Translations under genes and position numbers: made by a program
Assembly: GCA_021816455.1 (NCBI GenBank)
Contig: JAKAXU010000005.1
Coordinates: forward strand, 46,308 to 110,307
Source: Acidobacteriota bacterium
Lineage (GTDB): Bacteria > Acidobacteriota > Terriglobia > Terriglobales > Acidobacteriaceae
Direction of reading: 5' to 3'
DNA length: 64,000 bases
In this document: positions 27,616 through 36,291 of the stretch, in pieces
Numbering within the stretch: the stretch's first letter is position 1
Layout of the letters: every line of letters starts with the position of its first letter
Notes under the pieces: generated by a model
Told to the model about the DNA's origin: nothing
Databases searched by the model: none
Seen by the model: only the letters and a program-made list of their open reading frames with translations

Positions 27616-28403
27616 CAGCCCACCAGAACCGCACCGCCGTTGACGTTGAGCACCTCGCCGGAGATGAAACCAGCGTGTGGCGTGCAGAGAAAGACGATCG
27701 GCGCGGCAATCTCCTCGGCGGTCGCGGCGCGGCCCACCGGAATGACCGAGGCGATCTGCGGGCCGCGCACGGGATCGTGGAGCGCGGCGGCGGACATCTC
27801 CGTCTGGACCCATCCCGGGGCGACGCAGTTGACGAGGATTCCGCGCGGAGCAAGCTCCGAGGAAAGGCTTTTGGTCAGGCTGATGAGTGCGCCTTTGGTG
27901 ACGGCGTAATCGGCGTGGAAGGCCTCGCCGCGTTGACCGGCCGTGGAGCTGATCAGAACGATGTGTCCGCGCTGGGCGCCGGCGGGTTGCTGCGCGTCGA
28001 ACTGGGCCACCGCTGCGCTGACCAGTCCGAAGACGGACTCCAGATTCACTGCCAGGGTTTCGCTCCACTGCGCTTCGGTCATCTTCGCAATCGGGGCATC
28101 CTGCGGCGGCCAGATTCCGTGATTTACGATCAGGCAGTCCAGCCGACCAAAAGGACGCGTGGCGGCCTCGACGAGCGTGCGGCCATCGCCTGGAGTGCGC
28201 AGTTCCTGTTGCAAAGCGAGGCAAAGGCTGTCACCTCCACACTCCCGAGCCAGCGCGTGGGCCTGCGAAGCGGCTGCGCGATAGCTGAAGACGACACGTG
28301 CTCCGGCGGCGCGGAGCAGTCGAACGGTGGCCGCGCCGATGCCGCGGGAACCGCCGGTAACCAGCGCTACGCGGCCGGATAAATCCAAAGAAAAACCACT
28401 CAT
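27615..28403 (-). CDS. Short-chain dehydrogenase/reductase (FabG-like SDR)
   Basis: Classical SDR oxidoreductase of 262 residues. Cofactor loop VTGGSRGIGAATV, a modified NNAG-position motif VNHGIWPP, catalytic Ser in VLISSTAGQRG and Tyr-x3-Lys in YAVTKGALISL. NCVAPGWVQTEM and the C-terminal GEVLNVNGGAVLVG are standard. The Arg-rich region after the glycine loop (FSYRAAASQ) suggests NADP(H). The NHG variant replaces the Asn-Asn-Ala-Gly turn but leaves an Asn. ATG 28403 is preferred over TTG two codons upstream. It is divergent from the lipoprotein gene with inverted repeats between them. Confidence 0.92.
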   Translation of the reverse strand: MSGFSLDLSGRVALVTGGSRGIGAATVRLLRAAGARVVFSYRAAASQAHALARECGGDSLCLALQQELRTPGDGRTLVEAATRPFGRLDCLIVNHGIWPPQDAPIAKMTEAQWSETLAVNLESVFGLVSAAVAQFDAQQPAGAQRGHIVLISSTAGQRGEAFHADYAVTKGALISLTKSLSSELAPRGILVNCVAPGWVQTEMSAAALHDPVRGPQIASVIPVGRAATAEEIAAPIVFLCTPHAGFISGEVLNVNGGAVLVG

Positions 28404-28494
28404 GGGCAAACGCTATCGCACGCGATGGACGCACTGCAAATCGCCCATCGGAAGGTGCAGTTCTCCCAGGCGCCAAAAGTCATGAAAAATTTAT

Positions 28495-28548
28495 TTATCG
28501 ACGAAAAACTTTTGTCGATAAGAAAGGTCTAAGCTGACAATACGTCAG
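28495..28548. promoter_or_regulatory. Two inverted repeats and a candidate promoter in a divergent region
   Basis: TTATCGAC (28495-28502) and GTCGATAA (28514-28521) form an 8-bp inverted repeat with 11 bases between. CTGAC (28534-28538) and GTCAG (28544-28548) form a second one. A plausible plus-strand promoter overlaps both: TTGTCG at 28512-28517, 18 bases, then GACAAT at 28536-28541. This fits an operator controlling the lipoprotein gene, the SDR gene or both. Confidence 0.45.
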
Positions 28549-28636
28549 GATAACTGTTGGTAAATTGTTCCGTCCCGACGGAAACGGTCGCACGCGGTTC
28601 TCTGCGTGCACCGATCAAGATAGGAGAATCCGAACG

Positions 28637-30103
28637 ATGCAAGCTCAACTCCCCCAAACCAAAATCCTCGTTGCATCCGTAGCAGCGGCTCTCATGCTGC
28701 TGTCTGGCTGCGGCTCCTCCACAAATGCAGCACTGTCTGCAGCCGGCTCTTCGGCGGCTGCGCCGATGGTGGTCACTGTCAGCGACGCTCCGCTGGGCAA
28801 CATTCTTTCGGCGCGCGTCACGCTCTCCGCCGTTTCGCTGGGCTCCAGCGCAAGCGGGTCAACTTCGGTCTCCGTGCTCGCCAACCCCGTCACGGTGGAG
28901 CTTTCCGGACTGGGCGCGGTGCAGGAGCCAATTGAAATTTCCAGCGTTCCCAACGGCACTTACAACTCTGTCACGTTGACTGTGAGTGCGGCGACCGTGG
29001 TGTACTCGAACTCCAGCGGACAGGTGACTACGGCAACGGCGACACTGGCAAGCCCAACGGTTACCGTGCCCCTTTCTCCGAGCCTGGTCGTCAACTCCAC
29101 GGCCGAACTGCAGCTTCAGCTTGCGTTTAACCTTGCGCAGTCGTTCAGCATCACCGGCAGCACGGTGAGCTTCACGCCAGCGATCAACACCTCAGGAGCC
29201 CAGGTCGCATCGGAGAACCCTGGAGACCGACAGGTGGAAGTCACCGGGAATGTGGTGACGGTCAGCTCCAGCTCGATTGTGGTGCAGTCGGGCGACTCCG
29301 GCAAGCAGTTCACGTTTACGATAAACAGCTCGACACAGCTTCCGTCCGGCGTTGCGCTCAGCTCCATCGTGCAGGGAGATATCGTGCAGGTGCAGGGCCA
29401 GACACAGACGGATGGGTCGCTGCTGGCCACTTCGATCACCCTGGAATCGAGCCAGTCTTCGGGCGGGCAGGAGCAGAACGGTGCCAAGGGCATTATAGTG
29501 GCGGTCAAGAGCAGCGGAGGATCGGTTACGAGCTTCACCCTGCTGCCGAGAGAGGATTTTGGCTCCGGACTGGGCAGCAGCATGGCGACAATCACAGTGA
29601 ATCTAGCCTCCTCGACCAGCTTTGTGCTGCCGGAAGATGCGGTGAATGCAGGATTGTCCGCTTCGTCGTTCGGGATGACCGACCTCTTCCCGGGCGAATC
29701 CATTACGGTGAGCGGAAGCTTGTCCGGCACCACGGGCGCGCCCATCATCGATGCGACGCAGATCATGCTCTCGGCGGAGAGTATTCCTGCAACGCTGGCG
29801 ACGGCAGTCAGCGGGACAGCGCCGAATTTCAGCTTCTCGCTGAATATCAGCACACCGTCGTATCTGACGACCTACACCAGCATGGTGACGCTGAACGTGG
29901 TCACCAATTCGACGACCGAGTATGGGAATGGATTGACGCAGACCAGCTTTGCGGCGCTTGCCACCGGAGCCAGCATCGAGGTTCACGGATATCTGCTTCA
30001 GACCAGCCCGGGAACCTTCCAGCTCTACGCGACGAAAATCGCGCAGATTGAAGCGCCGGAGACGCCAGAGGGCGGAAGCGGTGGAAGCAGCGGTGACAAT
30101 TAA
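28637..30103 (+). CDS. DUF4382/DUF5666-type surface lipoprotein
   Basis: A 488-residue lipoprotein: hydrophobic signal with lipobox LLSGCGSS (about residue 26), then repeated all-beta domains very rich in Ser, Thr and Val. The N-terminal part ([20 protein letters not shown] through [16 protein letters not shown]) fits DUF4382. The middle and C-terminal parts contain OB-like DUF5666 units, e.g. [35 protein letters not shown] and [20 protein letters not shown]. The C-terminus is Gly/Ser rich. Proteins of this make-up are abundant in acidobacterial genomes and probably lie on the outer membrane, with no known activity. TAGGAG about ten bases before ATG 28637. Confidence 0.85.
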   Translation: MQAQLPQTKILVASVAAALMLLSGCGSSTNAALSAAGSSAAAPMVVTVSDAPLGNILSARVTLSAVSLGSSASGSTSVSVLANPVTVELSGLGAVQEPIEISSVPNGTYNSVTLTVSAATVVYSNSSGQVTTATATLASPTVTVPLSPSLVVNSTAELQLQLAFNLAQSFSITGSTVSFTPAINTSGAQVASENPGDRQVEVTGNVVTVSSSSIVVQSGDSGKQFTFTINSSTQLPSGVALSSIVQGDIVQVQGQTQTDGSLLATSITLESSQSSGGQEQNGAKGIIVAVKSSGGSVTSFTLLPREDFGSGLGSSMATITVNLASSTSFVLPEDAVNAGLSASSFGMTDLFPGESITVSGSLSGTTGAPIIDATQIMLSAESIPATLATAVSGTAPNFSFSLNISTPSYLTTYTSMVTLNVVTNSTTEYGNGLTQTSFAALATGASIEVHGYLLQTSPGTFQLYATKIAQIEAPETPEGGSGGSSGDN

Positions 30104-30136
30104 CCAACTCTGAGCGAAGCAATTCGCGAGAGCAAC

Positions 30137-30183
30137 AGAAAAAAGCAGTCCGGAGTGCCAGCGCACTCCAGGCTGCTTTTTCT
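30137..30183 (+). terminator. Terminator after the lipoprotein gene
   Basis: An imperfect long stem with outer arms agaaaaaagcag / ctgctttttct, inner arms ggagtg / cactcc, and a small internal loop. A T-run closes the 3' side. It also carries an A-run on the other strand. Confidence 0.82.
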
Positions 30184-30324
30184 CTTTGCCTTGCGGAGGG
30201 CCTGCTTCCACTTCGGCGCACTCGCTTTCGCGCGGGGTTCTGGAATAGCGTTCACCGATCACCGATAGCTGCCGATAACAAAATTGAGTCACTTGCTGTC
30301 ATAATTAGGTCAGGGAAAGGATCT

Positions 30325-31509
30325 ATGTCCACGACACAGAACAAGGACTATTACGGCATCCTTGGGATCAAAAAGGGCGCGTCGTCGGAGGAGATTCGCA
30401 AAGCCTTCCGGAAGCTGGCGCGCAAGTACCACCCGGATGTGAACCCTAACGACAAACGAGCCGAGGAGAAATTCAAGGAAATCTCGGAAGCGAATGACAT
30501 TCTGAGCGACGAGAAGAAGCGCAAGATCTACGATCAGCTTGGGTTCTACAGCGATCAGATCGATCCCGCGACGGCAGCGGCATATGCCCACCAAGGTGCG
30601 GGGCGGGGCGTTCCTGTGGACTTCGGCGGCTTCGATTTCTCGGGTTTCCAGCCCGGCAACGCGCCAAACCAGAGCGGCAACGCCTCTTGGGGCAGCTTTC
30701 GCGATATCTTCAGCGGAATCTTCGGAGGAAACGGGCCGGGGCATGCGCAGGGCGGTCCGATGGTCGGCAGCGACCTCGAATACCAGGCACCGGTGGATTT
30801 CTGGACGGCAATTCGGGGTGGGAATGCACGGCTGACCGTGCAGCGCCAGGAGAGCTGCCCGACCTGCCATGGTCGCGCATCCTCCGGCGCGCCAACCCAG
30901 TGTCCGGAGTGCCACGGCAGCGGCCAGGTAACGCAGATGGGCGGCCGCATGAAGTTTAATATTCCCTGCCCGCGTTGCGGCGGCTCCGGACGTGTGTCGA
31001 GCGCCTGCGGTACCTGCCATGGCGAAGGCTTGCTCGCGCGCTCGGAGCAGGTGGAGTTTCGCATCAAGCCGGGCACGCGCGACGGACAGCGCATCCGGCT
31101 GCAGGGCAAGGGCAATGCGGGCGTGAATGGCGGCGCAACGGGCGATCTTTACGTGATTATCCGTACCGGCACGCATCCCCTCTTTCGCCGCGTCGGCGAC
31201 GACATTCACCTGAACGTCCCGATCACCGTGGCCGAGGCTACGCTGGGAGCCAAGGTGGACGTGCCTACGATCGACGGACGCGCGCAACTCCGCATTCCGC
31301 CCGGCACGCAAAGCGGGCAGAAGCTGCGGATGCGTGAGCGAGGCGTGGAGAACGCACAACTGTCCGCCGGGCAGCGTGGCGACCAGATCGTCACGGTGGA
31401 GATCGTGATTCCGCAGCTGACCGACGAACGCAGCCGGGAGATTATGCGGGAGTTTGCCAAGCTGAACAATCAGGATCCGCGTGTATCACTCTTCGACAAG
31501 GCGGGCTGA
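30325..31509 (+). CDS. dnaJ: Chaperone DnaJ (Hsp40)
   Basis: Co-chaperone stimulating DnaK ATPase. The J domain (residues 8-75) has the HPD tripeptide in [11 protein letters not shown] Gly/Phe-rich linker follows ([12 protein letters not shown]). Then comes a zinc domain with four CxxCxGxG-type repeats: [24 protein letters not shown] and CGTCHGEG. The first lacks the usual final Gly. The C-terminal peptide-binding domains contain [16 protein letters not shown] and [20 protein letters not shown]. The 394 residues are normal. dnaK and grpE are not adjacent. hspR follows after a 14-bp tandem repeat, so heat-shock control by HspR is likely. Confidence 0.96.
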   Translation: MSTTQNKDYYGILGIKKGASSEEIRKAFRKLARKYHPDVNPNDKRAEEKFKEISEANDILSDEKKRKIYDQLGFYSDQIDPATAAAYAHQGAGRGVPVDFGGFDFSGFQPGNAPNQSGNASWGSFRDIFSGIFGGNGPGHAQGGPMVGSDLEYQAPVDFWTAIRGGNARLTVQRQESCPTCHGRASSGAPTQCPECHGSGQVTQMGGRMKFNIPCPRCGGSGRVSSACGTCHGEGLLARSEQVEFRIKPGTRDGQRIRLQGKGNAGVNGGATGDLYVIIRTGTHPLFRRVGDDIHLNVPITVAEATLGAKVDVPTIDGRAQLRIPPGTQSGQKLRMRERGVENAQLSAGQRGDQIVTVEIVIPQLTDERSREIMREFAKLNNQDPRVSLFDKAG

Positions 31510-31564
31510 CGACGTTTTTTCGATTGCATTGCGCAGGAAGTTGGCGCGACAATCAGAGGGTCAA

Positions 31565-31620
31565 ATCCGGAATCGAACATCCGGGATCCAGAATCCGGGA
31601 TTGAGAATCCGGGATCGTGC
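31565..31620. repeat. Four tandem 14-bp repeats between dnaJ and hspR
   Basis: Units begin at 31565, 31579, 31593 and 31607, each starting ATCCGG(G/A)AT. The last five bases vary (cgaac, ccaga, tgaga, cgtgc). The shared core ATCCGGGAT is nearly palindromic. It lies in the 156-bp gap upstream of hspR, so it could hold repressor sites; simple slippage expansion is the alternative. Confidence 0.9.
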
Positions 31621-31665
31621 AGCGGGCCTGTCGGCAATCACAGCAAGCGGAAATAGGTAAGAACG

Positions 31666-32097
31666 ATGGCTGCGAAACGAAAGTCCAAAGGCGCATATAT
31701 GATCTCGGCTGTGGCCGAGATGTACGGCATTCATCCGCAGACGCTTCGCCTGTATGAACGCGAAGGGCTGCTGAAGCCAAGCCGGACGGACGGCAACACG
31801 CGCCTCTATACCGAGGAAGACATCGAACGGCTGGAATTCATCCTGAATCTGGCGCGCGACCTGGGCGTGAACATCGCCGGCATTGCCATCATCCTGCAGA
31901 TGCGCGAACGCATGGAAGAGATGAACCGCCAGATGCAGAGCTTCGTCGAGTATGTACGGACAGAGATGCTTTCGCACATCCAGCAGGCGGCCGGGCAGAA
32001 CGTCTCCGCTGCGATGGTGCCCACACGTCGTCCGATGATTGTGCCGCGCGAAGAGGCTCCCGCGGGCAAGCCGCGGCGGACAACGAAGAAAGCCTGA
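31666..32097 (+). CDS. hspR: HspR-type MerR-family heat-shock repressor
   Basis: A 143-residue regulator. The MerR-like winged helix near the N-terminus reads YMISAVAEMYGIHPQTLRLY then EREGLLKPSRTDGNTRLYTE, which is the HspR pattern. A helix rich in Arg, Glu and Met (MRERMEEMNRQMQSFVEYV) follows, then a basic Pro/Ala tail. HspR represses chaperone genes by binding an inverted repeat and uses DnaK as co-repressor. No clear copy of the actinobacterial HAIR element was found upstream of dnaJ. AATAGGTAAG precedes the ATG. Confidence 0.88.
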   Translation: MAAKRKSKGAYMISAVAEMYGIHPQTLRLYEREGLLKPSRTDGNTRLYTEEDIERLEFILNLARDLGVNIAGIAIILQMRERMEEMNRQMQSFVEYVRTEMLSHIQQAAGQNVSAAMVPTRRPMIVPREEAPAGKPRRTTKKA

Positions 32098-32110
32098 GCG
32101 ATTTGCAGCG

Positions 32111-33274
32111 TTGATCACTCTCTCCATCCTGTTTGCACTGGGCTGCTTCGGCCTGCTTACCTCGACGGTCTTCGCCGGAATGGTGGTAGCAGGAGCGCGT
32201 TTCCATCGGAGCGCGCGCGTTGATGCGCCGAAGAGCTTTACGCCTGCGCTAACACTGCTGAAGCCGCTGCACGGAGCCGAGCCTGGACTGGAAGAGAATC
32301 TCGTCACATTCTTCGAGCAGGATTATCCCGACTACGAGATTCTCTTTTGCGCACGCGCGGAAGACGACGCCGGACTGGCCATCGCGCGTCGCGTCGCGGA
32401 GCGATTTCCGCAGGTTTCCGCGCGCTTCTTTTCTGCCGGAGAACCACGGGCGATCAATGCCAAGGCGCAGTCGATGGAAGTGATGGCGGCGGCGGCGCGT
32501 CACTCTATTCTCGTCATCAGCGACAGCGACGTACGCGTGCGGCCGGAGTATCTGCGCGCGGTGGCGGCTCCGTTTGCCGACCCGACCGTGGGGGCCATGA
32601 CCTGCCTCTATCGCGGCGTAGCAGTCGAAGGCGGTTTGTGGGCGCGACTGGAAGCGGTCGGCATGTCGGTCGAGATGACGGCCGGGGTGCTCGTAGCCAA
32701 CATGCTGGAAGGCATGCGCTTCGTGCTTGGACCGACGATGGCCTTTCGCACGGAGACGCTGCGCCAGATGGGCGGTTTCGCGGTGACCTACGACTATTGC
32801 GCCGACGATTTCGTGCTTGGCAATGAGGCATTCCAACGCGGATGGAAGGTTGCGCTGAGCCACCACTCGATCGACCACATGGTGCTGCATTCCGAGTTCC
32901 TCGCATCGCTGAAGCATCAGGTACGCTGGATGAAATCGACTCGGTTTTCGCGGCCCAAAGGTCACTTCGGAACGTCGCTCACCTTCAGCATGCCATTCGC
33001 GCTGCTGGCCTGCGGGGCGGCCCTGGCGCTGCATTGGCCGGTGGCTGCGCTGGTCGCGCTTGGATGGGGCGTGCTGACGCGCGCGGCGATTGCCTGGGCT
33101 GCGGGGAGGATGGTGGCAGGCGAAACGAGCCTGGTCGCGCTCTTCGTTCTCTATCCGATCCGCGACCTGATGGGCTTTGGCTTCTGGGCCGCCAGTTATC
33201 TGTCGAGCAAAGTCCTGTGGCGCGGCCGCGTCTATCGATTGTTGCCTGGCGGACGCATGGAAGCGATCTCCTGA
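32111..33274 (+). CDS. Membrane GT2/GT21-type glycosyltransferase (HpnI or ceramide-glucosyltransferase-like)
   Basis: An N-terminal membrane helix, a cytoplasmic GT-A domain and C-terminal membrane helices (about residues 295-365). GT21-type motifs are present: the first Asp region in YEILFCARAEDDAG, the DSD metal site in LVISDSDVRVRPEYL, the later YCADDFVLG and the QxxRW signature as HQVRWMKSTR. Two family members fit: HpnI, which adds GlcNAc to bacteriohopanetetrol, and ceramide glucosyltransferase. Hopanoids are common in Acidobacteria, which favours HpnI, but the other hpn genes are not in the window. The start is probably TTG 32111, 13 bases after the hspR stop, as no ATG precedes the first helix. 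Confidence 0.85.
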   Translation: MITLSILFALGCFGLLTSTVFAGMVVAGARFHRSARVDAPKSFTPALTLLKPLHGAEPGLEENLVTFFEQDYPDYEILFCARAEDDAGLAIARRVAERFPQVSARFFSAGEPRAINAKAQSMEVMAAAARHSILVISDSDVRVRPEYLRAVAAPFADPTVGAMTCLYRGVAVEGGLWARLEAVGMSVEMTAGVLVANMLEGMRFVLGPTMAFRTETLRQMGGFAVTYDYCADDFVLGNEAFQRGWKVALSHHSIDHMVLHSEFLASLKHQVRWMKSTRFSRPKGHFGTSLTFSMPFALLACGAALALHWPVAALVALGWGVLTRAAIAWAAGRMVAGETSLVALFVLYPIRDLMGFGFWAASYLSSKVLWRGRVYRLLPGGRMEAIS

Positions 33275-33283
33275 AGGCGCACC

Positions 33284-34219
33284 TCAGTTTCCGCGATGCG
33301 GATGGAGCCTTGCTGCCAGGCTGTCGAACAGGGTGCCTTTTGCTGCGGATGGGACGGAGTGCGCTGCGGCAGTTCCCGCCGCGGGTTTCTTCGCCGCCGC
33401 CGCACCGGGCGCAGGCGAATTTTCTGTCGACGGAGTCTTCGTCGCGGGCACCGTCGCGGAGGTCCGGGTTCCTGCCAGTTGGATTGCAGGCACAGCGTCG
33501 GCACCTGACCATTGCACAATGAGCGAAATGCGACGATTCGACGGATCGTAAGGATCGTTCTTGACGTGCAGCATCTGATCGGCATAGCCGCGCACCTGCG
33601 AAACCTGGTCCTGCCTGACGCCATCCTGCTGCAGGAGTCGGCGCGCGGAGTTTGCACGATCGGCTGATAACTCCCAGTTGGTGTAGGTGCTGTCCCTCGA
33701 GTAGGCCTGGGCATCGGTGTGGCCCTCGATGAGCAGATGATTGGGGAGCGACTTCAACTGTCCGGCGAGCATCGCCAGCAGCTCACGCCCGTTCGTGCTG
33801 AGCGTCGCGCTGCCGCTCTGGAAGAAAGTTCCGTTCTTGCCCTCGATCAGCTCGATGCGCAGTCCCTCCGGAGTGATCGTGATCTCGATCTGCTTGGCCA
33901 GCTTTTCCAGGTCTTTTTGGTTATGAATCGCCTTTTCAATCTGTTCTTTCAGGTTCTCGACGTTCTTGCGGTCGATGGGAATGTTCTGGTCGTCGCCGTT
34001 CTTCTCGATTCCGGTTTCTTTCATCGAGCTTTTCGGATCCTGAAAGTAGCCGGCGACCGCTTTCTTCACCTGCGGCGTTGAGTTCAGCAGCCAGAGCACG
34101 ATGAACAGCGCCATCATGGCAGTTACAAAATCGGCGTAGGCCACCTTCCACGCGCCACCGTGATGGCCTCCGTGACCACCTTTCTTTTTGATGACGATGA
34201 TGGGCCGTTTCTCAGCCAT
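33284..34219 (-). CDS. motB: Flagellar stator protein MotB
   Basis: Stator subunit that anchors MotA to peptidoglycan and carries the proton path. The N-terminus is short, basic and His/Gly rich (KKKGGHGGHHGGAWK). The single membrane helix VAYADFVTAMMALFIVLWLL contains the essential Asp30. The plug region (KKAVAGYFQDPKSSM) follows, then an OmpA-like peptidoglycan-binding domain with HLLIEGHTDAQ and NWELSADRANSARRLL. The C-terminal 70 residues are Ala/Pro/Thr rich and non-conserved. GGAGGAG precedes ATG 34219. It ends nine bases from the convergent glycosyltransferase gene. Confidence 0.95.
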   Translation of the reverse strand: MAEKRPIIVIKKKGGHGGHHGGAWKVAYADFVTAMMALFIVLWLLNSTPQVKKAVAGYFQDPKSSMKETGIEKNGDDQNIPIDRKNVENLKEQIEKAIHNQKDLEKLAKQIEITITPEGLRIELIEGKNGTFFQSGSATLSTNGRELLAMLAGQLKSLPNHLLIEGHTDAQAYSRDSTYTNWELSADRANSARRLLQQDGVRQDQVSQVRGYADQMLHVKNDPYDPSNRRISLIVQWSGADAVPAIQLAGTRTSATVPATKTPSTENSPAPGAAAAKKPAAGTAAAHSVPSAAKGTLFDSLAARLHPHRGN

Positions 34220-34254
34220 TGCGCAAGACTCCTCCGTCATTCGGCATTACTGCG

Positions 34255-35136
34255 TCAGGCCGCGACGGCGGCTGGTTCGCTGGAGCCGCCGCCCCTGCAG
34301 GCTTTTTCCATCTCGTTGAAGCTGGGACGTACGTGGGCTGGAATGGCGCGGCGCGCCATCTCCAGCGCGATCATCGGAGCGTTGCCTTTCAGGAAGGCGA
34401 GCAGCAGCACGCGAAGCACATGCAGATATTCCTTGTGTGCGTCGGCATTCTTGGCCATGTTTGAGGCCAGCGGTCCGACGACTCCGTAGCACAGGAGAAT
34501 GCCAAGAAAGGTTCCCACCAGAGCAGCGGCAACCTTGTGCCCCACCTCCGCCGGAGGTCCGCCGATCGCGCCCATTGTGATGACCACACCGAGCACGGCG
34601 GCGACGATGCCGAGACCAGGGAGCGCGTCGGCCACCGTGGAGAGCGCGGCGATAGGCGCGGCGGCATCGTGGTGATGGACCTCCATGTCCAGCTCCATCA
34701 TCTGGTCCATGTCAAAGGGCTCGACGCCTCCGGTGATAGCCATGCGCAGCGTGTCGCAGACAAAATCCATCACGTGATGATCCTTGACGAAGTCCGGATA
34801 CTTCTTGAAGAGCGCGCTCTCCTTCGGCTTCTCCACGTCCATTTCCACGGAAAGCAGACCCTCCTTGCGCACCTTGTTCAGGAACTCATACATCATCTTC
34901 AGCGTGTCCAGATAGCGCTTCTTGCTGAAGGGCGATCCTTTCAGGACTCCGGTTGCCTGGCCCAGGATCGCCTTGAGGATGTGCAGCGGATTGGCGACGA
35001 GCAGAGTTCCAAGCGCGGCGCCGCCGATGATGATCAACTCCGCCGGCTGCACCAGCACCAGCAGATTTCCGTGCTCCATCAGGTAGCCGGAAAGGATGGC
35101 ACCCAGCACGATAACGATTCCGATGATGGCGAACAT
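34255..35136 (-). CDS. motA: Flagellar stator protein MotA
   Basis: Four-helix stator subunit of the flagellar motor, 293 residues. Helices lie near 1-20, 30-50, 168-190 and 200-222. The cytoplasmic loop holds the charged residues that act on FliG (KKRYLDTLKMMYEFLNKVRK). Conserved proline region ADALPGLGIVAAVLGVVITM and the VGTFLGILLCYGVVGPLA helix identify MotA of the proton-driven type. A very good ribosome site (GGAGGGGAGGG) precedes the ATG. It is 35 bases upstream of motB, so motAB form an operon, probably with the upstream GGDEF gene. Confidence 0.96.
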   Translation of the reverse strand: MFAIIGIVIVLGAILSGYLMEHGNLLVLVQPAELIIIGGAALGTLLVANPLHILKAILGQATGVLKGSPFSKKRYLDTLKMMYEFLNKVRKEGLLSVEMDVEKPKESALFKKYPDFVKDHHVMDFVCDTLRMAITGGVEPFDMDQMMELDMEVHHHDAAAPIAALSTVADALPGLGIVAAVLGVVITMGAIGGPPAEVGHKVAAALVGTFLGILLCYGVVGPLASNMAKNADAHKEYLHVLRVLLLAFLKGNAPMIALEMARRAIPAHVRPSFNEMEKACRGGGSSEPAAVAA

Positions 35137-35160
35137 AACCCTCCCCTCCCGACCTGAACT

Positions 35161-36177
35161 TCAGCTTTTTGATCCGGCGCCGCTGTCGGCGTGCGCGCGG
35201 CTGACCTGATTTCCACCGGCAAAGACGCTTGCCTGCATCGCGCTCTGCGCCCGTGCCAGCAACTCCGCCAGGGCGCATCCGGTATGCCACTCCGCAACGC
35301 CCACGCTGAGCGTGAGTCCAATGCGATCTCCCCACCAACGAAAATCCACCGTGCGCACCTGGCCTGCCAGACGATGCGCGTGATCGGCGAGCAGCTCCGG
35401 ACTGCGCTCATGCGAGACGATCAGAAACTCGCTCTCTCCCCAGCGCCCGAGCATCTCGGAGGGCCGCAGCGCGTGGCGCAGTGCATGTTCAACCGCCTGC
35501 ATCATCTCCTCGCAGGCATCGCGGCCGTGCGTGCGACGCAGGGAGTGTCCCTGATCGACGGTCATCCACAGCACTCCGAAGGGAGCCGAGGTCGTCTCGG
35601 CGGCGCGAAAAGCCTCTTCCAGCCACTCTTCCATCTCCGCCTGGGCCTGACTGACACGTGCTCCGTCGCTGCCTTCTCCGTGCGGGAGGCGATCGAAGTC
35701 CTCCGCTGAATAAAATCTGAAGCAGACACCGATGCGCCCGCCAAGCTCATCGCGCAGCACGGCACGACGAAGCATGACGGGAAGCGCGTGACCCATCGCA
35801 TGGGTCATCTCGACGAGCACGGCATGGTCCGGCGACTTTCCGTTCAGACGCGCCGGATCGTCCTGCCAGGAGTGGTCGGCCAGAGGCAGTGCGCCGGTGT
35901 AAAAGTGCCCTTTGCCGCTGCCCACGCCGGAAAATCCGGATTCGCCGGAGGCAGTGCGCCGATGCGCCTGTCGCAGCCAATGCTCCGGAAGCGGCAGCCC
36001 GAGACGCTCCGCGCGACGCTGCCCGGTTATGGCTTCGGCAGAGCGGTTCCACACCACGACGCGCTCGGTGCCATCGAGCACCACCATCGCTTCCTCGACG
36101 GTGTCCAGCGCTGCATCAAGCAGAGTCCGCAGCTCTTCGTGACGATCCTCGGCTTGCAGTGGTTTGGAGTTTGCCAC
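35161..36177 (-). CDS. PAS protein with degenerate GGDEF domain
   Basis: A soluble 338-residue signalling protein. The PAS-like domain covers about residues 20-140 (EEAMVVLDGTERVVVWNRSA ... ITGQRRAERLG). The GGDEF-type domain covers about 185-325, but the active-site loop reads GRWGESEFLIV (GESEF in place of GGDEF), and the RxxD inhibitory site is RPSE. It may therefore bind rather than make c-di-GMP. The start is GTG 36177, four bases after GGAGGA. It lies 24 bases upstream of motA, suggesting motor output is tied to a c-di-GMP or PAS signal. Confidence 0.85.
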   Translation of the reverse strand: MANSKPLQAEDRHEELRTLLDAALDTVEEAMVVLDGTERVVVWNRSAEAITGQRRAERLGLPLPEHWLRQAHRRTASGESGFSGVGSGKGHFYTGALPLADHSWQDDPARLNGKSPDHAVLVEMTHAMGHALPVMLRRAVLRDELGGRIGVCFRFYSAEDFDRLPHGEGSDGARVSQAQAEMEEWLEEAFRAAETTSAPFGVLWMTVDQGHSLRRTHGRDACEEMMQAVEHALRHALRPSEMLGRWGESEFLIVSHERSPELLADHAHRLAGQVRTVDFRWWGDRIGLTLSVGVAEWHTGCALAELLARAQSAMQASVFAGGNQVSRAHADSGAGSKS

Positions 36178-36291
36178 AGATTCCTCCGCCTTCGAGGCCG
36201 CGTACAACGCTGGCTCTCAACGAAAGTTATCGGCGGAGGCCGCGTGAACTTCACCCGCGATCGGAGGCGAGAAGATGAGCGGTGTGAGAAA

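Noticed and set aside
26818..28224. A single 468-codon minus-strand frame covering the exported protein and part of the SDR gene
   Set aside because: The upstream half is the SDR gene read in the wrong frame. The SDR motifs and the TGATG overlap show two separate genes.
30260..30324. HAIR operator for HspR upstream of dnaJ
   Set aside because: Only a TTGAGT half-site (30284-30289) is present; the matching ACTCAA half at the right distance is missing.
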